DNA from: UBA2991 sp965207815 | Lineage (GTDB): Bacteria; Chloroflexota; Dehalococcoidia; Tepidiformales; Tepidiformaceae | Direction of reading: 5' to 3' | NCBI GenBank assembly: GCA_965207815.1 | Contig: OZ242314.1 | Location: 1,364,001-1,428,000 of the forward strand | DNA length: 64,000 bases | In this document: in pieces, positions 50,003 through 60,300 of the stretch | Position numbering within the stretch: the first letter of the stretch is position 1 | How the letters are laid out: every line of letters starts with the position of its first letter | Translations under genes and position numbers: made by a program | Notes under the pieces: generated by a model | What the model was told of the DNA's origin: nothing | The model's input: only the letters and a program-made list of their open reading frames with translations | Database searches by the model: none

Positions 50003-50532
50003 GGTTGCCCTCCTGGGGAGTGGTGAGGGCAACCGAGTGTGAGCGTGGGAAGGCCCGCGGTTAACTGCCTGCAAGGGGGTGCGTGCATGCACCCCCTGGA
50101 GACCTACTCGGATGGGCGTGCTCCGAGGCTTCCTGGGCGGAGCGGCGCGTGGCGGCACCTGACCAAGGGGAAGCCCCGACCTCGCTGTCGTCCGCTCAAG
50201 GGGGAGTTGTGCCGGGCTTCTGTGTCGTTCCTCGTTACCAGTCCTGCATGCCTCCGACGACGACGCGATGGCGCAGCGCACCGGTTCGAGCCCCAGGCGA
50301 GGACACCAGACGGGAATGTAGAGGGCACGCCGTCAAGGACATGCTCATTGGCCTCGTAGACGGCCGTGGCGCGTATACCTTGCTCGACGGGTACCAGCAC
50401 CAGTTGAACCAGGAGTCCTGGACCCGCCTGCTCGGCGTGGGCTCCGATGCGGTTCGCGGTACAGTACGTCATGGCCGGAAGTCATGGGTTTGAGCTGCCG
50501 GTGCTTCGAGCTCTCCCGCCGGACGCGCAGCC
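50003..50532. other. Upstream region of secretion cluster
   Basis: About 530 bases lie between the leftward secretion cluster and the next small ORF. It holds the strong palindrome at 50074-50097 and is the likely site of the cluster promoter. No ORF here has a good start or recognisable homology. Confidence 0.45.
50074..50097. repeat. Perfect 9-bp inverted repeat, AGGGGGTGC/GCACCCCCT
   Basis: Nine-base arms with a six-base loop (GTGCAT, overlapping the GCATGC palindrome) lie 72-95 bases upstream of the first secretion-cluster gene. It could be an operator, a processing or nicking-site hairpin, or a terminator for transcription entering from the right. Confidence 0.6.
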
Positions 50533-50640
50533 ATGACGCTGCGCGGCTGGCGCCGAGCGGCCGCCGGGGTTGGCGTCGGCTTCGCGCTCGCCTTCGGGCT
50601 GGGCTACGTGGCCCTGGAGTACCTCTGGAGCCTCTTCTGA
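50533..50640 (+). CDS. Possible 35-aa membrane peptide
   Basis: This short ORF has a basic start (MTLRGWRRAAAG), one hydrophobic segment (VGVGFALAFGLGYVALEYLW) and an immediate stop. The ribosome-binding site is weak. It resembles single-helix small membrane proteins but no family is assigned. Confidence 0.4.
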   Translation: MTLRGWRRAAAGVGVGFALAFGLGYVALEYLWSLF

Positions 50641-50799
50641 GGGTGCGGAGAAGGCCGCCCTGAAAAACTTCCCCGAAGTGTCACCAATCTTCCACCAACG
50701 TCATCGATACGTCACGGACTTGCTCTGGCCAGCGGACGTGCGGGTGCCCTAGCCTCCTTCCCAGGCGCCCGGCAGGGCGCCGCCTGCCGGGAGGGACCC

Positions 50800-53700
50800 G
50801 TGACACTGGCGCGGATCACCGGCTCCACCTTCCGCGGCGGGCTGCTCCGGGGAGTGGTCGCCGGGGCGGTCGCCGTGCTGGTCGTCTATGGAGTCCTCGC
50901 TCTGACCTCGGGCGAGCAGACGGCCACCGCGCAGGAGCCCTGTGCGCGGGGAACGGCCGTGCCCAACCCGGCCGCCAACCCCGGCCTCGTGAGCGACTGC
51001 GCCGTCCTGCTGGCGGTGAAGGACGCCCTCCGCGGCACCGGCACGCTGAACTGGTCGGCCGATGCCGCCCTCAGCACCTGGGGCGGCGTGACCGTGGACG
51101 GCGAGCCCCCGCGCGTGGTGAGCCTGGACCTGGAGGGCGCCGGCCTGAACGGGACGATCCCGGCGCGCCTGGGCGAGCTGGCGGCGCTGCGCACCCTGGC
51201 CCTCCAGGACAACGCCCTCACGGGGACGATCCCCGCGCGGCTGGGCGACCTCGAGCGGCTGGAGCGGCTGCGCCTGCAGGGGAATGCGCTGACGGGCGCG
51301 ATCCCCGCCGAGCTGGGGTCGCTGGCCGCGCTGCAGCTCCTCTACCTGCAGGGGAACCAGCTCACGGGGGAGATCCCGAGGGCCCTCGCCGCGCTCGCCA
51401 ACCTGGTCGCCCTCGACCTCAACAGCAACCGCCTCACGGGCTCGATTCCCGCCGAGCTGGGGGAGCTCTGGAGCCTGCGCGACCTCTACCTGGAGCACAA
51501 CCAGCTGAGCGGGCAGATCCCCGAGGTGCTGGAGGACCGCAGCCTGCGCTCGCTCTACCTGGCGGGCAACCGCGGGTTGACGGGCTGCCTGCCGCAGGGG
51601 TTGCGCGGGGTCGCCTTCACCGACGTCACGGCCCTCGGCCTTCCCGCCTGCGCGCCCAGGCCCGCGTTCACGCTGACCACCTCGGTGACGAGCGGGGGCA
51701 CGATCACGCCCGCGCCGGGGCGCCATACCTACGGCCGGAACGCGCGCGTGCGGGTGCGGGCGACCGCGGCGGGATGGGACATCGAGCTGCAGTCGTGGGG
51801 TGGGGCCTGCGCCCGCACGCCCCTCACGGAAACCGACTGCATCGTGACGATGGACGCCGACAAGACCGTGAGCGTCGCCTTCGAGCGGGCCATGCACACG
51901 CTCACGGTGGAGGCCACGGCAGGGGGCAGCGTCAGTCCCGAGGGGACGACCACGCACTTCGCGCGGAGGGACGTGGCGGTGACGGTGACGGCCACGCCCG
52001 ATCCCGGCTACCGGGTGGCCTCCTGGGGCGGAGACTGCAGCGCCAGCGGCGCGAACCTGACCTGCGAGGTGACGATGGACGGCGACCGCACGGTGAGCGT
52101 CGCCTTCGAGGAAGGAACGGCCTACGCGCTCACGGTCACGGCGGGAGCCAACGGCGACGTCAGCCCGGCGCCGGGCACGTCCACCCACCACGAAGATGCG
52201 CAGGTGACGCTGACGGCGGTACCGGACGCCGGCTACCGGGTGGCCTCCTGGGGCGCCGACTGCGCCGCCAGCGGCACGAACCTGACCTGCGTGTTGACCA
52301 TGGACGGCGACAGGACCGCCGCCGTCACCTTCGAGGAAGGGACCGCCCACGCCCTGACCACGATGGCAGGCGAGGGTGGGAGCATCACGCCCGCCGGGAC
52401 GACGACACACCACGAAGGCGCTGGGGTCACGCTCACGGCGACCTGGGACGACGCCACCCACAGCTTCTCGCGCTGGGGCGGCGACTGCAGCGCCAGCGGC
52501 ACGGCCTCGACCTGCGTCCTGACGATGGACGCGGACAAGACCGTGACGGCCACGTTTGCGGCGCTTCCGGCGGACCGCTGCGCGACGACGGCGGCGCCCG
52601 ACTGCATTCGGGCCGTTTACCTGGGAGCGCCCGACGACTACGCCCAGGTGCAGGACATCCCCGCCAGCGTGCTCCTGACCCCCAGCAGCGACGGGCGCTA
52701 CTACGTCGAGCGGGGCCGGCAGTACACGGTCGTGACGGCGGCGCCCCTGCCCGAGGGCTGGTCGCGCTTCTACCTGGAGTGGAGCCCGCTGGGGTCGCCC
52801 TCGGTGGGGGAGCCCTGGACGCTTTCGGCCTCGCAGCTCGTTCCGCCGGTGGGGACCACCTACACCTTCACCGTCACGGAGGACGAGGCCGCCGCCACCC
52901 TCATCACCTTCGACCTCAAGCGAGCGCGGCCCTTCGTCCGCCCCAGGCCCGACGGCAAACCCGAGATCGGCGACACCGTCGTGAGTACCACCTTCCAGGT
53001 CGTGAACTGCTCATCCGGCGTGGCCGTGCCCACCCCAACCACCAACACCGAGCTGGTGGAGGACTGCGAGAGCCTGTTGAAGGCCAAGGACCGGCTCGCG
53101 GGCACCGCCATCCTCAACTGGAGCGCCGGCAAGCCCATGAGCCAGTGGGAGGGCGTCACCGTTGCCGGTACACCCCAGCGCGTGACGAAGCTGGAGCTGG
53201 CGAGTAGCGGGCTCACGGGGGAGCTCTCAGCCTTGCTAGGGGACTTGACGAGCCTGACCCACCTCCGCCTCACCGACAACTCACTCACAGGCCGGATCCC
53301 TTCGAAGCTGGAGCAACTTACCGCACTCACTCACCTCCATCTGGCCAACAATTCCTTCACAGGGTGCATGCCGACCTCGCTGCAAGACGTGAGCAACAAC
53401 GACCTCGCCTCGCTGAGTCTCCCGGGTTGTACGCCCCCTCAGGCAGTGCACAAGCAGCGGAACCTACTGGATCTGGAGGGTGGTCAGACCGTCAGCTACA
53501 GACTCTATGACGAAACTCCTGCGCTGGTCCTGGACCTGCCCGAGGGCTACACCTACAACATGCACCCCATGACGGGAGAGCCGAACAGGCCCAACATCCC
53601 CTCAACGACCATCCAGGTCATCGTCTACGACGCCGGCGGGAACAAGTCATGGGTGTCCTTCGACCCAAATACCGGCGACGAGTTTTATCGCTACATTCAT

Positions 53701-53829
53701 GGCGAGGGCGGTAGAACTCAAGACGGGCGGCTTGTCGGCCGCTCCGATGCAGGGCCAACGGATACCCCCCCGGATCCGCTGAACGAGGTGTTTGACGACA
53801 TCGCCAACTCTGCCTGGCTGGAGCGGTGA
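50800..53829 (+). CDS. Secreted LRR/InlB-repeat protein
   Basis: This 1009-aa protein has a GTG start after GGAGGG. The signal or anchor segment is GVVAGAVAVLVVYGVLALTSG. It then has a Cys-flanked cap (CARGTAVPNPAANPGLVSDC), six LRRs of the LTGTIPARLG type (about 95-270), four InlB-type repeats (about 290-590, each with ASWGGDC-like cores and DADKTVSVAF), the unnamed ~140-residue domain shared with the 34.4-kb gene (about 593-735), a second Cys-cap/LRR module (737-885), and a ~120-residue C-terminal domain of unknown type (LLDLEGGQTVSYRLYDETPA). A surface binding role is likely. It is followed at once by a broken protease-like gene. Confidence 0.86.
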   Translation: MTLARITGSTFRGGLLRGVVAGAVAVLVVYGVLALTSGEQTATAQEPCARGTAVPNPAANPGLVSDCAVLLAVKDALRGTGTLNWSADAALSTWGGVTVDGEPPRVVSLDLEGAGLNGTIPARLGELAALRTLALQDNALTGTIPARLGDLERLERLRLQGNALTGAIPAELGSLAALQLLYLQGNQLTGEIPRALAALANLVALDLNSNRLTGSIPAELGELWSLRDLYLEHNQLSGQIPEVLEDRSLRSLYLAGNRGLTGCLPQGLRGVAFTDVTALGLPACAPRPAFTLTTSVTSGGTITPAPGRHTYGRNARVRVRATAAGWDIELQSWGGACARTPLTETDCIVTMDADKTVSVAFERAMHTLTVEATAGGSVSPEGTTTHFARRDVAVTVTATPDPGYRVASWGGDCSASGANLTCEVTMDGDRTVSVAFEEGTAYALTVTAGANGDVSPAPGTSTHHEDAQVTLTAVPDAGYRVASWGADCAASGTNLTCVLTMDGDRTAAVTFEEGTAHALTTMAGEGGSITPAGTTTHHEGAGVTLTATWDDATHSFSRWGGDCSASGTASTCVLTMDADKTVTATFAALPADRCATTAAPDCIRAVYLGAPDDYAQVQDIPASVLLTPSSDGRYYVERGRQYTVVTAAPLPEGWSRFYLEWSPLGSPSVGEPWTLSASQLVPPVGTTYTFTVTEDEAAATLITFDLKRARPFVRPRPDGKPEIGDTVVSTTFQVVNCSSGVAVPTPTTNTELVEDCESLLKAKDRLAGTAILNWSAGKPMSQWEGVTVAGTPQRVTKLELASSGLTGELSALLGDLTSLTHLRLTDNSLTGRIPSKLEQLTALTHLHLANNSFTGCMPTSLQDVSNNDLASLSLPGCTPPQAVHKQRNLLDLEGGQTVSYRLYDETPALVLDLPEGYTYNMHPMTGEPNRPNIPSTTIQVIVYDAGGNKSWVSFDPNTGDEFYRYIHGEGGRTQDGRLVGRSDAGPTDTPPDPLNEVFDDIANSAWLER

Positions 53830-53832
53830 CCT

Positions 53833-54290
53833 ATGGACCGCCTAGCTCTCTTGGGCGCCCTTCCTTTGGCCATGCTGCTGGGCGCCCTCGTCTTCGCGCC
53901 TGGCCTTCCTCCTCAGACCACTGTCCAGGCCGAGCACGACGAGAATGAGGACGACGATGGAAGCGGCACGGTCTAAACCGTGAGTGGTCAAGCCTCTTTC
54001 CGCATGGAGCCCTGAACCGGAACCTGATTCTCGGTGAGGCCATTGACATCTCCACCATGTATCCGAACGCGACTCAGGCTGCCATCAACAGGTGGCACAC
54101 TGCCCTAGGGGGTGCCGGTTGCATTGCCCAGGGCACCAAGGCCTTCGATGTCGTCTACAGCCACAGTGACGCAGGGATGTTCACCGACCACTGCTCTGTG
54201 GGCGGGAGCGGGCGAACTGCCCCCGCGGGGGCGGCGACTACAGCGTGTCCAGGGACTGAGGACAGTCGGACCATGCGGCCGCTTTCAGGC
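53833..54290 (+). pseudogene. Frameshifted remnant of a secreted protease-like gene
   Basis: A 47-codon ORF (53833-53976) encodes a clear signal peptide (ALLGALPLAMLLGALVFAPG) and an acidic start of a mature protein, then stops. From about 53976 a different frame continues with LNRNLILGEAIDISTMYPNA, then TQAAINRWHTALGG and FDVVYSHSDAGMFTDHCSV, a pattern reminiscent of the substrate-binding half of the matrixin-like proteins seen at 25.7-30.2 kb. No zinc motif follows before the convergent giant gene. One frameshift and 3' loss fit the data; the short ORF could still be made. Confidence 0.6.
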
Positions 54291-54363
54291 TACCAGAAGC
54301 GCCACGGTGGCAGCGCCTCTATGTGCCTGGCCGGCCACCGCAGCCAGCGAGCCACGACGCTCC

Positions 54364-57300
54364 TCACGTCACGTCCTCTTCCGACCATGGCGTTCGGATC
54401 CTCACGGTGGCGCCCGCCGGGACGGTCCAGGTGAGGGGTTCCTCGACGGCGACCCAGTAAGTGACGCCGGTGGAGAGGGTGGTGAGGGTGTTGAGGGCGG
54501 GCGCGTTTGAGAGGGCGGGGAAGTACCCCCGCCAGGCGCCCGCCGCTTCGTCCCAGGTGTAGACCGCCACCACGCCCTCGGGGAGCACTTCGGCGAGGGC
54601 GGCGCCATCCGCTCCCGGCCACGTGATCGCCGTCCAGCCCGCCTCCAGCGCGAGCGCCGGCGGGGGCTGGTCGAAGACCACCCGGTAGACGCGCTCGCGG
54701 CTCCCGTCCGCGGAGGTCACCGTCACCGTCAGCTCGCTCACCCCGGCGAGCGTCACCTGGTGGCCGTTGGCCCCGTTCCCGTCGGCATCGGGCGGGTCGA
54801 TGACAAGGCGCGTGCCCCGCTGCACGGCGGCCGCTGCGACGGTGGTCTCCGTCAGTCCCTCGCCGACGGCGCCCTCGTAGACCCCGCGACCGGGATCGAA
54901 CTCGCCGATGTCGACGCCCGCGAGGGTGAGCGAGGTGAGGCGCGCGTCGATCGCGTCGGGGAGGTTGTAGCTGTAGACCTTGTCGTCGCTCCCGTCTGCC
55001 ACGTACATCACCTCGCCGTCGGACCAGACGCCGCGGGGGCTGTTGTTACTGGCCCCCGAAAGGTGCGTGAAGTCCTCCTCCCGAACGCGATCGAGGCTGG
55101 CCCCCTCACCTGCCCGCTCCACCTCCTCCCGCCGTGGCAGGCGGTAGGCCCAGAGCTGCTTGAGGCCGTGGTCCGACACCCACAGGCTCACCCCGTCGGA
55201 CCAGATGCCCTGGGGGTCGCGGTTGCGCGCGTCGAGGCCGTACCCGCCGAGCAACTCGCCCGTCCCCAGGTCGTAGGCGTAGAGCGAGGGGTTGCGGTTG
55301 AGCACCCACATCGTCTCCCCGTCCGACCAGATGCCCCGCGCCTCGCCGTTGCCCTTAGCCAGCTCGATGTCGCGCTCCTCGAGTCGCTCGCCGCTCCCCA
55401 GGTCGTAGGCGAACAGTCGGTCGCGGCCGCTGTCCGCGACCCACACGATGCCCTCCCCGTCGGACCAGGCCCCGCGCGGCGCGCGGTTGCGCTCGTGCAG
55501 CGGGAACTCCCGCCCCGCCAGCCGCTCGCCGCTCTCCAGGTCGTAGGCGTAGATGCCATCCCCGGCGCCGTCGGGGTTGTCCAGCACCCACAGCGTCTCC
55601 CCGTCCGACCACATCCCCGTGGGCGTGCCGTTGCCCGGCACCAGCGCCTCGATGTCCTCCTTCACCGTCCACTCGTAGTCCGCCTCGCTCGGCGTCGGAC
55701 CGGACGCCCCTCCACCGCCTCCTCCGCCTCCTCCGCCGGCGAAGCCGCCGCCGCCGGGCGCCGGCGCCGGCGCCGGACCCGCCGTCACCGTGATCGTCAC
55801 CACGATGCTCGCTTCCGCGGACCGGGGGTCCCGCGCCCGTACCGTCACCTCGTACTGGCCGGGGACCAGCGCCGCCCCCGGCGCCACCCGGATCTGCCCC
55901 GTGTCCTCGTCCACGTCGAAGTCGCCCGGCCCCGTCAGGGTGTACCGCAGGAGGTCGCCGTCCACGTCCATCGCCCGTACCGGAGCCCCGACCTCCCCGC
56001 CCTCCTCCGCTTGCTCCGACACCTCCCGCTCCGCCGTCGCCGCCGCGAACGCCGGCACGTCGTTCACCGGCAGCACGGTGATGGACACGGAGGCCTCGTC
56101 CTCGAGTGACCCATCGGATACCGCGTAGGTGAACGTGTCGTCGCCGTGGTAGTTGGGGTCGGGCGTATACGTGAAGGTCTTGTCGCCGCCGATGGTGACG
56201 CGCCCGTTCAGCGGCTGCGTGACCACACGCACGCGCAGGTCATCGGCCGGCGTCTCCGGGTCGCTGTCGTTGGCGAGCACGTCGATGTTGACGGCAGCTT
56301 CCTCTGCGGTCATCGCCGTGTCGTTCTCTGCCGCCGGAGGCTCGTTGACGTCCGTGACGTTGATCGTCACCAGGATGGTGTCGGAATCGCCGTCGCGGTC
56401 GGTGACGGTCAATGTCGCGGAGTAGCTCGATCTGATCTGGCTGTCCAGGTCCGGCGTCGCGACGGTGATCTGTCCGTGAGCATCTATCTCGAACCCCGGA
56501 GCGCCCGAGATCCGATACGTGAGTAGATCGTCGTCGACGTCGCTGGCCACGATCGGGGGGCCCACGTTGTCCCCCGGCCGGGCGCTCTCGGAGACTGAAC
56601 GGACGGTCGTTTCGCTTGCGAACGCCGGGGCGTCGTTCACCGCGACGACGGTGATGGAGACGGAGGCCTCGTCCTCGAATGACCCATCGGATACCGCGTA
56701 GGTGAACGTGTCGTCGCCGTGGTAGTTGGCGTCGGGCGTATACGTGAAGGTCTTGTCGCCGCCGATGGTGACGCGCCCGTTCAGCGGCTGCGTGACCACA
56801 CGCACGCGCAGGTCATCGGCCGGCGTCTCCGGGTCGCTGTCGTTGGCGAGCACGTCGATGTTGACGGCAGCGTCCTCCGCGGTCGTCGCTGTGTCGTTCT
56901 CTGCCGCTGGAGGCTCGTTGACGTCCGTGACGTTGATCGTCAACAGGACGGTGTCTGATTGCCCCCCCTGGTCCGTTGCCGTCACCGTTGCGGAGTAGCT
57001 GGGCGTGGACTCCCTGTTGAGCTGCGCGGTCGCGACGGTGATCTGTCCGCTAGCATCTATCTCGAACCCCGGAGCGCCCGAGATCCGATACGTGAGTAGA
57101 TCGTCGTCGACGTCGCTGGCCACGATCGGGGGGCCCACGTTGTCCTCCGGCCGGGCGCTCTCGGAGACTGAACGGACGGCCGTGTCGGCTGCGAACGCCG
57201 GTGCGTCGTTCACCTCGCTGATCGCGATGGTGACCGTGGCTTCGTCGTACAGGCCCCCTGGGTCCGTGGCCCTGTACGTGAAGCTGGCAGCCCCATGGTA

Positions 57301-60300
57301 GTTGGCATTGGGCGTGAACGTGATCGTCTTATCGCCTTCGATCCTCACGGATCCGCTATCAGCGTTAGGTGGTGCTCGCAGGCTGACCTGCAAATCACCG
57401 GCCTGCGTCTCAGGGTCGCTGTCGTTCGCGAGTATGTTGATGTTGACGGGGGCGTCCTCAGCCGTCGTTGCGATGTCGTCCTGCGCCGTCGGAGCCTCGT
57501 TGACGTTGGTGACGTTGATGGTCACGGTGATGGTGGCGTACAGCTCCGAGGGGTCGGTCGCCCTCACTGTTACGGTGTGTGAGGGGGCCGTCTCGTGGTC
57601 CAGCGTGACGCCGGGAGCGACGCGGATCTGTCCTGAAGTGCCAACTATCTCAAACAGCACTGAACCGGTGAGCGTGTACGTCAGTTGACCGAGATCCTCG
57701 ACGTCGTTGGCCGTCACCGCCTCTCCGACACTCCCGGTAGCATTCTCAGCGACTGATCGCGTCGTGGTGAGGGCGCCGAACTGCGGTGCGGTGTTAGCGG
57801 CCGGCCGGGCCTCGACGGGCCCGCTCGCCGTTGCGGATAGGACGTTGCCTGAGTCATACCCGTCCTCGTACGTGACGGTGGCCCGCAAGAAGGAGCCAGT
57901 GTCGCCTTCGACCGGCGTGTAGCGCTCCTGGGTTGCACCGGTGATCTCCGTCCAGCCGCTACTCCGGCTCGCTGAGCGCTCCCACCGCCACTCCGCCGAT
58001 GCCACGATATCGGGGTCTCTGAGTGTCGCGACCAACGCCGTTCCGACCTGCGGTTGCCCCAGAGGGAAGAGCGTGACGTTTCCCGTCTCTTCCGTGTTTG
58101 TGACCATAATCGCGAGATCGTAGGTGGGGGTGTGCAGACCGTCGGAGGAGCCGATCGTCACGTTGTACTCGTTGTCGCCGCCGGCATCGGCGGGAGACTC
58201 GAAATCGGGTGGCGTGGCGAAGCTGAGTGTTCCGTTGCTGAAACTGAAGCGGGCAGCGTCTGAACCCGAGAGGGCTTGCCAGACGGTGGTCCGCCCTTCC
58301 GGGTCGGACACCGTGAACCGTGCTACAGACCCCCTATGCGCTTCAAGTACTGAGATGCGCCCCGAGGTGACCGCCGAGGGTGGGTCAATCACCGGCGGCT
58401 CGTTGACGTCGATCACCCGCACCGTCAGCGCGAGGCTGCCCGCCAGCCTGCCGCTGGCGCGGGTCTCAGTGGCACGCACGGTGACCAGGTACGTATTGTC
58501 CGCGCCACTGTCGAGTGGGGCCTCGAAGTCAGGAGGAATCTTGAAGGTGAGCGCGCCGCTCGCGCTGATGTCGAAGTCGTTCGCATCGGTCCCGGTTAGC
58601 GACCAGGTCACGCCATCGCCCTCGGGGTCGGCCACCTCAAACTCGCCCACAAACGTGCCGCTACCCTCCACGACGCTGATCGTGCTGTCGCTGCCCGCCC
58701 TGCGGCTGACGACCGGGGGCTCGTTGACGTCGGTCACGGTCACGACGACGTCGAGACGGCCCGTGAGCTGGCCGTCGAAGGCGTTGAGCCGGACTCTGTA
58801 CGTCTCCTGCTCTTCGAAGTCGGGAGGGGTCTTGAAGGTGAGCACACCGGCGTTGCTCAGTTCGAAGTGCTCCGCGTCATCGCCGCCGAGCGCGGACCAG
58901 GTGACGCCCGCACCTTCGGGGTCGCGCTTGGAGTAGGTGCCGACGCGGCCGCTGCTGTTCTCCGGGTAGTTGTCGACCCGGGCGGGTCCGGTCACGACCG
59001 GCGGCTCGTTGACATCGCCGATGGTGACCCGGACCTGCAGCGCGCCGACGTGGCTGCCGTCGCTCGCCCGCACGGTCACGAGGTACACGTTGTCCCTGTT
59101 GCGGTCGGCGCGCGCATCGAAGTCGGGAGGAGTGTTGAAGGTGAGCACGCCGCCCGCACTGATGCCGAAGTGGCTTGCGTCGTCGCCCGCGAGCGACCAG
59201 ACGAGGGCCGTGACTCCCTCCGGGTCGGTCGCGCTGTAGGTGGCGAGCGGGCCCGCGACGTTCTCGTCCCGCGCGATGTCCGTGTTGCCCGTGACGACCG
59301 GGGGCTCGTTGACGTCGGTCACGGTCACGACGACGTCGAGACGGCCCGTGAGCTGGCCGTCGAAGGCGTTGAGCCGGACTCTGTACGTCTCCTGCTCTTC
59401 GAAGTCGGGAGGGGTCTTGAAGGTGAGCACACCGGCGTTGCTCAGTTCGAAGTGCTCCGCGTCATCGCCGCCGAGCGCGGACCAGGTGACGCCCGCACCT
59501 TCGGGGTCGCGCTTGGAGTAGGTGCCGACGCGGCCGCTGCTGTTCTCCGGGTAGTTGTCGACCCGGGCGGGTCCGGTCACGACCGGCGGCTCGTTGACAT
59601 CGCCGATGGTGACCCGGACCTGCAGCGCGCCGACGTGGCTGCCGTCGCTCGCCCGCACGGTCACGAGGTACACGTTGTCCCTGTTGCGGTCGGCGCGCGC
59701 ATCGAAGTCGGGAGGAGTGTTGAAGGTGAGCACGCCGCCCGCACTGATGCCGAAGTGGCTTGCGTCGTCGCCCGCGAGCGACCAGACGAGGGCCGTGACT
59801 CCCTCCGGGTCGGTCGCGCTGTAGGTGGCGAGCGGGCCCGCGACGTTCTCGTCCCGCGCGATGTCCGTGTTGCCCGTGACGACCGGGGGCTCGTTGACGT
59901 CGGTCACGGTCACGACGACGTCGAGACGGCCCGTGAGGTCCGGATCGTCGGCCCGCACCGTGAGGAGGTACACGTTGTCCCCGTTTCGGTCCGCAGGAAC
60001 GTCGTAGTCGGGTGTATCAGCGAACCTGAGTACCCCGGCGGTATTGATCGCGAAGGCCGCGGCGTCTTCGCCTTCAAGCGTCCACACGAACGCATCGTGA
60101 ATGCCTTCGGGGTCGCGCGCGGAATACGCGGTGAGCGTGACCGCCCCGCCCTCCTGCCTCGTGATGTTGCCCGCAGGAGTGATCACCGGCGGCTCGTCCA
60201 CATTGCTGACGAGGACACGAAGGTCGACCGTGCCGGTCCTTGCACCGTCGCTTGCGCGGACGGTGATCGCGTAGATGTTGTTGCGGTCGGCGTCGGCCGG

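Noticed and set aside
50083..50493. Open frames on both strands between the secretion cluster and the LRR gene
   Set aside because: No start signals, no recognisable family and mutually overlapping antisense frames; the stretch is treated as upstream regulatory DNA.
50749..52461. A 570-codon minus-strand frame under the LRR/InlB-repeat gene
   Set aside because: It consists of Arg/Gly/Ala/Val repeats mirroring the sense repeats, with no start signal or domain.
58707..59876. Possible CRISPR-like direct repeats
   Set aside because: The units are 585 bp, coding, contiguous and without spacers. No CRISPR array was seen anywhere in the window.
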